Under the pieces are notes generated by a model. That model was not told where the DNA came from. It was given only the letters and a program-made list of their open reading frames with translations, and did not search any database. From Phocaeicola_A sp963643925 (GTDB taxonomy: Bacteria > Bacteroidota > Bacteroidia > Bacteroidales > Bacteroidaceae), in the NCBI GenBank assembly GCA_963643925.1, contig CAVINS010000001.1:41233-105232 (forward strand): 64,000 nucleotides of DNA. The letters run 5' to 3'. This document shows positions 43,551 through 52,153 of the stretch, in pieces. A program made the translations under genes and the position numbers. Numbering within the stretch: the first letter of the stretch is position 1; every line of letters begins with the position of its first letter.

Positions 43551-46391
43551 ATGAAACAAAGGCACCTCTTTACATTGTTGGCATTGGGACTCTCCATGCA
43601 ACTGAGCGCACAAACCATCGACCTGTCCGGCGAATGGCAATTCGCCCAAGGCGACAAGCCCGAGTACAACGACCGCATCCAATTGCCGGGCTCGATGACC
43701 ACAAGAGGCAAAGGCGACAAGGTGGACGTGAACACCCGGTGGACGGGAAGTACCTACGACTCGTCGTTCTACTTCAACCCCTACATGAAGAAATACCAAG
43801 TGGAGGGCAACATCAAGTTCCCCTTCTTCCTGACCCCCGAGCACCACTACGTGGGCAACGCATGGTACCGCAAGACGGTGGCCGTGCCTCAGGTATGGAA
43901 CAAACAGCGGGTGATGCTCTACCTGGAGCGCCCCCACATAGAGACCACCGTGTGGGTGAACGGACAACTGGCAGGGCGCGATTCGTCCCTCTCGGTGCCT
44001 CATGAGTGGGACATCACCCCTTATATTAAATATGGTGCGGAGAACGCCATAGAGGTGCGCGTCTACAACGGCATAGAGAACGTCTGTGTGGGACAGGACT
44101 CCCACAGCGTGACCGACCAGACACAAGGCAACTGGAACGGCATCGTCGGACGCATGGAACTGCAGGCTCGTCCGCAACAATACCTCCGCAACGTACAGGT
44201 GTACCCCGATGTGGAGAACCGGCATATCCGTGTGACCATGGATGTGGTGGGCAGTAAGAAAAAGGGCAACTTCGTGTTCCTGGTGGACGGACAGCGCCAT
44301 CAGTGCAAAGGCGTGAAGGAGGGTGAGGACGGACTCTTCGCTGTCACACTGCCCATGGGCGCCGATGTGAAGCTGTGGGATGAGTTCACCCCCAACCTCT
44401 ATACCCTGACCACTATCTTGGGTACCGACACCATGACGACTCACTTCGGCATGCGGCGGATTACCGCCGAAGGCCGCCAGTTCTACATGAACGGCCGAAA
44501 AACCTGGATGCGCGGCACGGTGGAGAACTGCTGCTTCCCCGAGACAGGCTATGCACCCACCGACGTGGAGTCGTGGCTCGGCATCTTCCGCAAATGCAAG
44601 CAATACGGACTCAACTTCATGCGCTTCCACTCCTTCTGTCCGCCCGAGGCCGCTTTCGAGGCTGCCGACCAGGTTGGCTTCTATCTGCAACCCGAAGGTC
44701 CGTCGTGGCCTAACCATGGCGTACGCTTGGGCAACGGCATGTCGATAGACCGCTACTTGATGGAGGAGACCCAGCGTATGGTGGCCCGATATGGCAATCA
44801 CCCCTCATTCTGCTTCCTGGCCTGCGGCAACGAGCCGGCAGGCAATTGGGTAGAGTGGGTCGGTGATTTCGTCGACGCCTGGAAAGCTACCGGCGACGAC
44901 CGCCGCCTCTACACCGGAGCATCCGTAGGCGGCGGATGGGCGTGGGACCCCAAGAGCCAGTACCACGTGAAGGGTGGTGCCCGCGGACTCAACTGGGACC
45001 GCAAGGCTCCGCAGTCTGAAGACAACTTCAACGACAACATGCTCAAGGTTACGCAGAAGGGAAAGACCGTGAAGGAGTTCGACAACAACGAGCCCTTCCT
45101 CTCGCACGAGACCGGACAGTGGTGCGCCTTCCCCGACCTGAAGGAGACCTCGCAATACACCGGAGCCTACAAGGCACGCAACTTCGAGATATTCGCCGAC
45201 CTGCTGCGCGACAACGGCATGGCCTCACAAGCCGAGAAATTCCTCCATGCCAGCGGTAAACTGCAGACGTTGGCCTATAAGTACGACATCGAGCGCAACC
45301 TGCGCACACGCGACTTCGCCGGATTCCAGATGCTCTCGCTCAACGACTACAGCGGTCAGGGCACCGCACTGGTGGGTGTGCTCAATGTACATTGGCGCGA
45401 AAAAGGCTACTGCGACAGCACCGACTGGCGCCAGTTCTGTGCCCCGGTGGTGCCGCTGGCCAAGTTCCCCAAGTTCGTCTACACCGACATGGAGGTGCTG
45501 AGTGTGCCCGTGGAACTCTACAACGCCAGCCAGCAGACACTGAAGGATGCCCATGTGACCTACCGCATCCACGATGAGCAGGGACGTGAGTACGCCAACG
45601 GTACCCTCTGCTGCCAGAACCTCCCCGTAGACAAGAATATCGACTTGCGTAGAGTGGCTTGCCCGTTATCCATGGTACAGGCTCCGGCCAAACTGACCCT
45701 TCACGTGCAGGTGGAAGGAACCCAAGCCCACAACCAATGGGACTTTTGGGTGTATCCCACCCAAGTGGAGATGCCCAAGGCGGATGATGTCCTCATCACA
45801 GACACCCTCGATGCCAAGGCATTGCAGACACTGGAGCAGGGAGGAAAAGTACTGGTGCTGGCTGGCGGTAAGGTGAAGATGGGAGCCGACGTGAAGCAGA
45901 CCTACCTGCCCGTGTTCTGGAACACCAGCTGGTTTAAGATGCGTCCGCCTCACACCACGGGAGCCACCATAGACAAGCAACATCCGCTGTTCAAGCACTT
46001 CCTGACCGACGACTGGAGCAACCTCAACTGGTGGGAACTGCTCAACAAGGCACAGGTCATCAACCTGCGCGAGTTCCCCTTCGGCTACCAGCCTGCCATC
46101 CAACCCATCGACACGTGGCACGTGAGCCGCAAGCTGGGCATGATGGTGGAGGCCAACGTGGGCAAGGGCAAACTCCTTCTCACTACGATGGACCTCACGA
46201 CCGACCTCAACCGCCGCGTGGTGGCCCGCCAGATGCGCAAGGCCATACTGGAGTACATGACCAGCGCTGACTTCGCTCCCTCCATCACCGTGGAACCGCA
46301 GACCATCACCCGTCTCTTCACTCACTCAGCCCCCGCCGTGAACATGTTCACCAACGAGTCGCCCGATGAACTGAAGCCCAAGATAGAGTGA
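43551..46391 (+). CDS. GH2-family beta-glycosidase
   Basis: Secreted retaining beta-glycosidase. The start at 43551 (MKQRHLFTLLALGLS) gives a clean signal peptide; a frame start at 43530 would put seven polar residues before it. Domains: N-terminal jelly roll (GNAWYRKTVAVPQ, VWVNGQLAGRDSSLSVP), immunoglobulin-like domain, and TIM barrel with acid/base Glu in FLACGNEPAG and nucleophile Glu in PFLSHETGQW. The C-terminal about 250 residues are a further beta-rich region. GH2 members of this shape include beta-galactosidases, beta-glucuronidases and pectin-specific beta-galacturonidases or glucuronidases; the specificity cannot be told. It has its own promoter. Confidence 0.88.
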   Translation: MKQRHLFTLLALGLSMQLSAQTIDLSGEWQFAQGDKPEYNDRIQLPGSMTTRGKGDKVDVNTRWTGSTYDSSFYFNPYMKKYQVEGNIKFPFFLTPEHHYVGNAWYRKTVAVPQVWNKQRVMLYLERPHIETTVWVNGQLAGRDSSLSVPHEWDITPYIKYGAENAIEVRVYNGIENVCVGQDSHSVTDQTQGNWNGIVGRMELQARPQQYLRNVQVYPDVENRHIRVTMDVVGSKKKGNFVFLVDGQRHQCKGVKEGEDGLFAVTLPMGADVKLWDEFTPNLYTLTTILGTDTMTTHFGMRRITAEGRQFYMNGRKTWMRGTVENCCFPETGYAPTDVESWLGIFRKCKQYGLNFMRFHSFCPPEAAFEAADQVGFYLQPEGPSWPNHGVRLGNGMSIDRYLMEETQRMVARYGNHPSFCFLACGNEPAGNWVEWVGDFVDAWKATGDDRRLYTGASVGGGWAWDPKSQYHVKGGARGLNWDRKAPQSEDNFNDNMLKVTQKGKTVKEFDNNEPFLSHETGQWCAFPDLKETSQYTGAYKARNFEIFADLLRDNGMASQAEKFLHASGKLQTLAYKYDIERNLRTRDFAGFQMLSLNDYSGQGTALVGVLNVHWREKGYCDSTDWRQFCAPVVPLAKFPKFVYTDMEVLSVPVELYNASQQTLKDAHVTYRIHDEQGREYANGTLCCQNLPVDKNIDLRRVACPLSMVQAPAKLTLHVQVEGTQAHNQWDFWVYPTQVEMPKADDVLITDTLDAKALQTLEQGGKVLVLAGGKVKMGADVKQTYLPVFWNTSWFKMRPPHTTGATIDKQHPLFKHFLTDDWSNLNWWELLNKAQVINLREFPFGYQPAIQPIDTWHVSRKLGMMVEANVGKGKLLLTTMDLTTDLNRRVVARQMRKAILEYMTSADFAPSITVEPQTITRLFTHSAPAVNMFTNESPDELKPKIE

Positions 46392-46504
46392 TGAGCTGAC
46401 AGACCCTCTATCCGAAGGCCCACGCATACGAGGCCGAATCGGGGCAATATCAAGGTTTAGCCGCAGAGAGTTCCTCTTCGAAGGCTTATGCGTAAGAAGC
46501 ATAG

Positions 46505-46552
46505 AACAAAAGAATCCGCAAACAATGCTACTTGCTTGCGGATTCTTTTGTT
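46505..46552. terminator. Terminator hairpin between convergent GH2 and GH43
   Basis: A perfect 17-bp stem (46505-46521 with 46536-46552), arms AACAAAAGAATCCGCAA and its complement, with T-rich sequence at the 3' side in the plus direction (TTCTTTTGTTGTTG). Confidence 0.8.
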
Positions 46553-46588
46553 GTTGAGCTATACCGAAATTATCCATGAACCTATCCG

Positions 46589-46684
46589 ATATCTCTGTTC
46601 AAAGTCTTTGAACAGACGTTCAGAGTCTTTAAACACATGTTCAAAACCTTTGGACACACGTTTAATGACTTTGTACAGAGATAT
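46589..46684. repeat. Array 3: four 21-bp repeats inside a 10-bp inverted repeat
   Basis: Units begin at 46597, 46618, 46639 and 46660, an exact 21-bp period. Each unit is itself a dyad; the first is the perfect palindrome GTTCAAAG-T-CTTTGAAC. The set is framed by ATATCTCTGT (46589-46598) and its complement ACAGAGATAT (46675-46684). Confidence 0.88.
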
Positions 46685-46809
46685 TGTCCAATGCCGATGA
46701 TAATAGCGAATGATGTGGTGGATGAATGCGAGCAAACTCTATCCTAAAAAGGTGTGTTTATCGATTAAACATCACTGCAAAGATACACTATTATAATCGG
46801 TTTTGCAAA

Positions 46810-48129
46810 TTATTGCTTGTCAGACGTCTCCGTCTTGCGAGTGAAAGACTTCCACACCTTGTCCCATTTCTTTCGCCATTCCTTGCGTAGAGACTTGGGG
46901 ACGAAGGGTTGGTCGCGGTCGGGTATCACACGGCCGGAGGGGCAGAAGCGAACCTTGACGAAACCTACCTTCTCGCGGAAATGGGCTTGCGCATCGTTGC
47001 CGAAGACGCTGCACCACCAGTTGCCATCGCGGTCCTGGAAGAAGCCGGTGCCGCCACCGCAGGGAACTGCCTCGTGACGCATGCGGTAGGGACCATATAG
47101 ACTGTCGGACACGGCGATGCAGGGTGAGTAACGATGCTCGTACGAGTCCGCTCCTCCGATGTAGTATTTGCCATCGTGCTTGAAGAGGGTTGCACCCTCG
47201 TGAGCCAAGTCCTTGCAACCGGCGCGCTTGGGACAATTGCGTGCGTGATGGGCGGGGTCGAGGTCGTAATCCTCAATGGTAATCTTGCGGAAGGGGGTGG
47301 CAAATCCACTCATGTCATCCTTCAGACGGGCAACGTAGTCGCCACCGGCATAGGTGAAGTAGACGCTGCCGTCGGTGTCCTCGAACAGCGTGCCGTCGAT
47401 ACCGTCAGCGATAGGCCCTTCGTAGCTGAAGGCATTCACATACGGACCGTCGGGCCGACCTGTGGAGCTCTTGATGATGCCGATGCCACCAGGACACATG
47501 CTGTAGACGATGTAGTAGTTGCCTTTGACGTAGTGTATCTCGGGAGCCCACACGGCACGTGTGGCCCTGCGGGGATGTTTGCGCCAACGCTTCACCCAGT
47601 CGGGTGCCTCGGTGTCTATCTCCCACACCAGTCCGAGGTAGTTCCACTGATGCAGGTCGGCCGAGCGCCACAGCTCGATGCCTTGCGCCCACGCCCAGAT
47701 GTTGTCGCCCGACGAACCGGTGAGGTAGTACATGCCATCGCCACCCAAGGTGACCACGCCGTCGCGCAGATGCACGTCCAGGGCCGGGGTGATGGGTGGA
47801 AACAATCCTTTGTCCATAGCCAAATCAGTCGTGGGGAATGTAATGGGAGTGTATTCGGGCCGTGTGTACTCACCACTGTAGCGTATGCCATTCGAACCGC
47901 TTATCCAGCCGCCGCGCCCGTCACCCGTGACCGAATGGCCAGCGCCGCTTACGCCCCGGAACTGCTTGGCCCAAGCTATCTCCTCGGCTGGGGCAACGTA
48001 GTCGGAGTCGCTCAGTGCCACGGGTTGGTTCAATGGAGGAAACTGAGGTTCTGTCTGAGCCAGACAGGGTAGTGCGATGAGGGTAAAGGACAGTGCTTTC
48101 GCACAAAGCGTAAACAGTGGTTTTATCAT
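46810..48129 (-). CDS. GH43-like five-bladed propeller glycosidase
   Basis: Secreted family 43-type glycosidase (signal peptide ends near CLAQ). Typical propeller motifs: ALDVHLRDGVVTLGGDGMYYLTGSS with probable base Asp118, AVWAPEIHYVKGNYYIVYSM, IDGTLFEDTDGSVYFTYAGG, and AHEGATLFKHDGKYYI with the probable general acid Glu. Residues about 45-100 (FRGVSGAGHSVTGDG) form an unusual insert before the first blade. The C-terminus is very basic (KEWRKKWDKVWKSFTRK). Family members release arabinofuranose, xylose or galactose; which one is unclear. It is 59 nt after the DUF2461 gene on the same strand and convergent with GH2. Confidence 0.85.
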   Translation of the reverse strand: MIKPLFTLCAKALSFTLIALPCLAQTEPQFPPLNQPVALSDSDYVAPAEEIAWAKQFRGVSGAGHSVTGDGRGGWISGSNGIRYSGEYTRPEYTPITFPTTDLAMDKGLFPPITPALDVHLRDGVVTLGGDGMYYLTGSSGDNIWAWAQGIELWRSADLHQWNYLGLVWEIDTEAPDWVKRWRKHPRRATRAVWAPEIHYVKGNYYIVYSMCPGGIGIIKSSTGRPDGPYVNAFSYEGPIADGIDGTLFEDTDGSVYFTYAGGDYVARLKDDMSGFATPFRKITIEDYDLDPAHHARNCPKRAGCKDLAHEGATLFKHDGKYYIGGADSYEHRYSPCIAVSDSLYGPYRMRHEAVPCGGGTGFFQDRDGNWWCSVFGNDAQAHFREKVGFVKVRFCPSGRVIPDRDQPFVPKSLRKEWRKKWDKVWKSFTRKTETSDKQ

Positions 48130-48188
48130 GGCAGTGATTGGGTTGGATGGTTGTTATAAGTCTATTGTCCTCCGGTTCGTCGCCATCG

Positions 48189-48866
48189 TTACAGCTCATC
48201 GCGTGTGAAGGCGATGGCGCGGTTGACGTAGTCGATGAATGGTTGGGTGGTGTGGAAGGCATCGGCCACACGCTGCAGCAGGTCGGGAGCGAGCATGGCT
48301 TGGCGGCCCGGTTCCCACACCAGACAGTAGGAGCGCAAGCGCAGGTACTCGCCATAGGGAGCGTCGGGAGCGAAGCCTTTGGGGTTACGCTTCAGACTGT
48401 CCGAAGGGTCGAGCTGGAAGAGCGGGGCGGCCTTGACGATGCGGTCGAAATCGCCCTCACCATTGCAGATGTCTTCGCGGATGGTCCTCAGCACCGCGGG
48501 CTCGAAGCAGTAGTGACCACTGGCCAACAGGTTGCCTCCAGGGAAACCGCCCTCTTGCGGACCTACCTGGAAGTAATATCCGGCATAGCCCGACTTCTTT
48601 CCACCACGGACGATGAATGCGCCCATGTGCGTCTTGTACGGAGTCTTGTCCTCCGAGAAGCGTGTGTCGCGATAGATGCGGTAGGTGCAGTCCTTGGCGG
48701 TGAGGCCACTGATGGTAGGGTCGAACTTCGCTATCTCTTTAATCAATAACTCGGTGAAGTCGTCGAAACGGCTCTGAGCCGCTTGATACTCCGTCTTGTG
48801 GGCCTGAAACCAAGGTCGGTTGTTGTTGCTCTGCAACGCTGCCAGGAAATCAATAATCTGTTTCAT
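48189..48866 (-). CDS. DUF2461 (TIGR02453) family protein
   Basis: Conserved protein of unknown function, probably cytoplasmic. Family motifs: FLAALQSNNNRPWFQAHKTEY, then YRIYRDTRFSEDKTPYKTH and GYYFQVGPQEGGFPGGNL. 225 residues is the usual length. It lies 37 nt after argB in a run of same-strand housekeeping genes. Confidence 0.9.
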   Translation of the reverse strand: MKQIIDFLAALQSNNNRPWFQAHKTEYQAAQSRFDDFTELLIKEIAKFDPTISGLTAKDCTYRIYRDTRFSEDKTPYKTHMGAFIVRGGKKSGYAGYYFQVGPQEGGFPGGNLLASGHYCFEPAVLRTIREDICNGEGDFDRIVKAAPLFQLDPSDSLKRNPKGFAPDAPYGEYLRLRSYCLVWEPGRQAMLAPDLLQRVADAFHTTQPFIDYVNRAIAFTRDEL

Positions 48867-48903
48867 ACCTTACCTATATTATATATGGACGAATTCCTCC
48901 TGT

Positions 48904-49674
48904 TCATCGAATGATGGTACCCTGTGTGCCGTCGATGGCTGTGGCCTGTGTGATGACCACTTTGTCCACCCCTGCCTGCAGGGCATCGAAGGCGTTCTCC
49001 AGCTTGGGTATCATGCCGCCTTGGATGACACCCTCCTTCACGTAGCGGTCGAAGTCGGTGCGACGAATCTCAGGTATCACGCTGTCGTCGTCCTTCTCGT
49101 CGCGCAGCACGCCTTTCTTCTCGAAGCAGTAGACCAACGTCACGTCGAAGAGCTGTGCCAGTGCCTTGGCCGTCTCACCGGCGATGGTATCGGCATTGGT
49201 ATTGAGGATATGGCCCATTCCATCGTGTGTGAGGGGAGCCATCACGGGCACGATGCCCTTACGGATGAGCTCGGCCAGGAACTTGCCGTTCACCTTCTCC
49301 ACATCACCCACGAAACCATAGTCCACCTCCTTGACGGGACGCTTCACGGAACGTATCACGTCCATGTCCGCTCCCGTGAGGCCGAGGGCGTTCACTCCTT
49401 TGGCTTGCAGTCCGGCCACGATGTTCTTGTTCACCAGTCCGCCGTAGACCATCGTCACCACCTTCAGCGTCTCCGCGTCGGTGATGCGTCGGCCGTTGAC
49501 CATCCGGCTCTCGATACCCAGTTGTGCTGCCAGGGTGGTGGCGGAGCGTCCGCCGCCATGCACCAGCAGCTTATATCCCTTGATGGCGGAGAAGTCGGCG
49601 AGGAGTTGCTGCAGTGTGCTGTTCTCCTCCACAATCTTTCCGCCCACTTTGATAATCGTCAGTGCTTCTTTCAT
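48904..49674 (-). CDS. argB: Acetylglutamate kinase (N-acyl-L-glutamate kinase)
   Basis: Cytoplasmic amino-acid kinase that phosphorylates N-acetyl-L-glutamate in arginine synthesis. In Bacteroides the pathway uses N-succinyl intermediates, so N-succinylglutamate may be the true substrate (family knowledge). Motifs: IIKVGGKIVEE for ATP, LLVHGGGRSAT for the substrate, NADTIAGETAKAL, and GGMIPKLENAFDAL. 256 residues, complete. It lies 24 nt after speA, so synthesis and decarboxylation of arginine are co-transcribed. Confidence 0.95.
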   Translation of the reverse strand: MKEALTIIKVGGKIVEENSTLQQLLADFSAIKGYKLLVHGGGRSATTLAAQLGIESRMVNGRRITDAETLKVVTMVYGGLVNKNIVAGLQAKGVNALGLTGADMDVIRSVKRPVKEVDYGFVGDVEKVNGKFLAELIRKGIVPVMAPLTHDGMGHILNTNADTIAGETAKALAQLFDVTLVYCFEKKGVLRDEKDDDSVIPEIRRTDFDRYVKEGVIQGGMIPKLENAFDALQAGVDKVVITQATAIDGTQGTIIR

Positions 49675-49698
49675 CTCGTTCTTGTATGATGTAACTGT

Positions 49699-51594
49699 TT
49701 ATTCCAGATAAGTGTATCCATAGAGTCCCGAGCGGTAGTTGCTGAGGAACTCCTTGCCCTCTTCTACGGAGATGACACCGTCCTTCACCGACTTGCTCAC
49801 CCAGGTCTCCAGCGTGCGGACCAGCTTCTTGGGGCTGTACTGCACGTAGTCGAGCACCTCGGCCACGGTTTCTCCGTCTATCAGTTGGTCGATGGTGTAG
49901 CCCTTTTCGTTCACCGAGATATGCACGGCGTTGGTGTCGCCGAAGAGGTTGTGCATGTCGCCCAGAATCTCCTGGTAAGCACCCACCAGGAAGACTCCGA
50001 TGTAGTAGGGCTCCTTGCTCTTGAGCGAGTGCACAGGCAGGTAACTGGTGGTTATGCTGCCGGCCGTCACGAAGTTGGCTATCTTGCCGTCGGAGTCGCA
50101 CGTCATGTCCTGCAGGGTGGCATTGCGGTCGGGCTTCTCGTCGAGCCGTTGGATGGGCATGATGGGGAATATCTGGTCGATGGCCCACGAGTCAGGCAAC
50201 GACTGGAACAGCGAGAAGTTGCAGAAGTATTTGTCCGCCAACAGCTTGCCCAGCTTGCGGAACTCCTCGGGAGCATGCTTCATGCCCGATGCTATCTGGT
50301 TTATTTCGCGGGTGACGGACCAGTAGAGCTTCTCTATCTGTGCGCGTGTCTTCAGGTCCACTATGCCGTGGCTGAAGAGGTCGAGGGCCTCTTCGCGTAT
50401 CTGCTGCGCGTCGTGCCAAGGCTCCAGCATGCGGTTCTGGTTCAGGTTGTCCCATATCTGGTAGAGTTCCTGCACCAGCTCGTGGTCGTTGGGGCTGGCT
50501 TCCCACTCCTCGTCCATCTCGGGTAGACTGGCGGTCTCCAGCACCTCGAAGATGAGCACCGAGTGATGAGCCGTCAGCGAGCGTCCGCCCTCGGTGATGA
50601 TGTTGGGGTGGGGTATGTTGTTCTTGTCGGCAGCGTCCACGAAGGTCGACACGGAGTCGTTCACGTATTCCTGTATGGAGTAGTTGACACTGCTCTCGCT
50701 GCTCGACGAACGGCTGCCGTCGTAGTCCACGCCCAAGCCTCCGCCTATGTCCACGAAGCTGATGTTGAATCCCATGGCATGGAGTTGCACATAGAACTGC
50801 GAAGCCTCGCGCAGAGCCGTCTTGATGCGGCGTATCTTGGTTATCTGGCTACCGATGTGGAAATGGATGAGCTTGAGGCACTCCTTCATTTCTTTCTTCT
50901 CGAGGAAGTCGAGTGCCTCGAGGAGTTCGCTGGAGGTGAGGCCGAACTTGCTGGCGTCGCCGCCGCTTTCTTCCCACTTGCCGCTGCCCGACGAGGCCAG
51001 TTTGATGCGGATGCCGATGTTGGGACGCACGCCCAGCTGCTTGGCCATGCGGGCGATGAGGCGCAACTCGTTGAGTTTCTCCACCACCAGGAAGATGCGT
51101 TTGCCCATCTTCTGAGCCAGCAGGGCCAGTTCGATGTAGCTCTCGTCCTTGTAGCCGTTGCAGATGATGAGCGAGTCGCTGTCGGTGTTCATGGCTATCA
51201 CCGCATGGAGCTCAGGCTTGGAGCCCGCCTCCAGTCCCAGGTTGAACTTCTTGCCGTGGCTGATGATCTCCTCCACCACGGGGCGCATCTGGTTCACCTT
51301 GATAGGGTAGATGATGAAGTTCTCGGCCTTGTAATTATACTCTTTGGCGGCCTGTGCGAAGCAGTTGGCTGTCTTCTCGATGCGGTTGTCCAGTATGTCG
51401 GGGAACCGCACCAACACGGGTGCCGGCATGTCGCGCAGCTGAAGCTCGTCCATCAGCTCCTTCAGGTCGACTGCTGCCGCGTCTTTGCGTGGAGTAACAA
51501 TTACGTGTCCTTTCTCATTGATTCCGAAATAGGGAGTACCCCAACCCGTGATGTTGTAGAGCTCCTCAGAATCCTCGATACGCCATTTTCTCAT
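49699..51594 (-). CDS. speA: Biosynthetic arginine decarboxylase
   Basis: PLP enzyme that converts arginine to agmatine, the entry to polyamine synthesis. The alanine-racemase-like barrel has the PLP lysine in YPIKVNQ (Lys99) and the phosphate-binding glycine run FVDIGGGLGVDYDG. The later segment KEPYYIGVFLVGAYQE is the decarboxylase C-terminal active-site region. 631 residues is typical. It is 31 nt after aroK and 24 nt before argB. Confidence 0.96.
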   Translation of the reverse strand: MRKWRIEDSEELYNITGWGTPYFGINEKGHVIVTPRKDAAAVDLKELMDELQLRDMPAPVLVRFPDILDNRIEKTANCFAQAAKEYNYKAENFIIYPIKVNQMRPVVEEIISHGKKFNLGLEAGSKPELHAVIAMNTDSDSLIICNGYKDESYIELALLAQKMGKRIFLVVEKLNELRLIARMAKQLGVRPNIGIRIKLASSGSGKWEESGGDASKFGLTSSELLEALDFLEKKEMKECLKLIHFHIGSQITKIRRIKTALREASQFYVQLHAMGFNISFVDIGGGLGVDYDGSRSSSSESSVNYSIQEYVNDSVSTFVDAADKNNIPHPNIITEGGRSLTAHHSVLIFEVLETASLPEMDEEWEASPNDHELVQELYQIWDNLNQNRMLEPWHDAQQIREEALDLFSHGIVDLKTRAQIEKLYWSVTREINQIASGMKHAPEEFRKLGKLLADKYFCNFSLFQSLPDSWAIDQIFPIMPIQRLDEKPDRNATLQDMTCDSDGKIANFVTAGSITTSYLPVHSLKSKEPYYIGVFLVGAYQEILGDMHNLFGDTNAVHISVNEKGYTIDQLIDGETVAEVLDYVQYSPKKLVRTLETWVSKSVKDGVISVEEGKEFLSNYRSGLYGYTYLE

Positions 51595-51625
51595 TTCTCA
51601 AATAATAAAAATACTGTGTGTGATA

Positions 51626-52153
51626 TTATAGATTCAATAGTTTGCGCAGTTCGTAGACGGAGTTGTCTATGCGTGCCGAACTGTTGAGCAGCGTCACGTC
51701 GAACGTGTACTTGGCCTGTGTGTAGTAGGGCTCGCGCTGACGCAACGACTCATTGATGAACGTGGTCAGCTCCTCGTCGCTCTTGCCTGCCAGCAGGGGG
51801 CGCTTCTGCTTGCCCATCTTCAGGTGGCGTGCCAGCACTTCCGCCGAGGCCTTCAGATAGACGGTGTCCGCCTGATGGTTCATGTACTCCATGTTGTCGA
51901 AGAAGCAGGGGGTGCCTCCTCCGGCGGAGATGATGACGTCCTCGAACTCGGCCACCTCGTGGAGCATGGTTTGCTCTATCTTGCGGAATCCCTCCTCGCC
52001 GCGCTGTGCGAACAGCTCCGACACGGTCTTGCAGAAGCGGTTCTCGATGTACCAGTCCAGGTCGAAGAAGGGAAGGCCCAACTCTTTAGACAGCCGTTTG
52101 CCGAGGGTGGTCTTGCCCGCCCCCATGTATCCTATCAGAATGATGCGAATCAT
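51626..52153 (-). CDS. aroK: Shikimate kinase
   Basis: Cytoplasmic kinase of the shikimate pathway. The P-loop GYMGAGKTT lies at residues 8-16, DLDWYIE and the FRKIE arginine contact shikimate, and IISAGGGTPCF and the lid QKRPLLAG follow. 175 residues is normal. Its ATG overlaps the topA stop codon (ATGA type, 52150-52153), which indicates translational coupling. Confidence 0.96.
   Translation of the reverse strand: MIRIILIGYMGAGKTTLGKRLSKELGLPFFDLDWYIENRFCKTVSELFAQRGEEGFRKIEQTMLHEVAEFEDVIISAGGGTPCFFDNMEYMNHQADTVYLKASAEVLARHLKMGKQKRPLLAGKSDEELTTFINESLRQREPYYTQAKYTFDVTLLNSSARIDNSVYELRKLLNL

Larger units (their letters stand above)
46392..46809. other. Convergent intergenic region with terminator and repeat array 3
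   Basis: A 418-bp gap between the 3' ends of GH2 and GH43. It holds the hairpin at 46505-46552 and the array at 46589-46684. No gene is supported. Confidence 0.75.

Noticed and set aside
43419..44801. Minus-strand frame of 460 codons
   Set aside because: Antisense to the GH2 gene, which has signal peptide, catalytic Glu motifs and a promoter.
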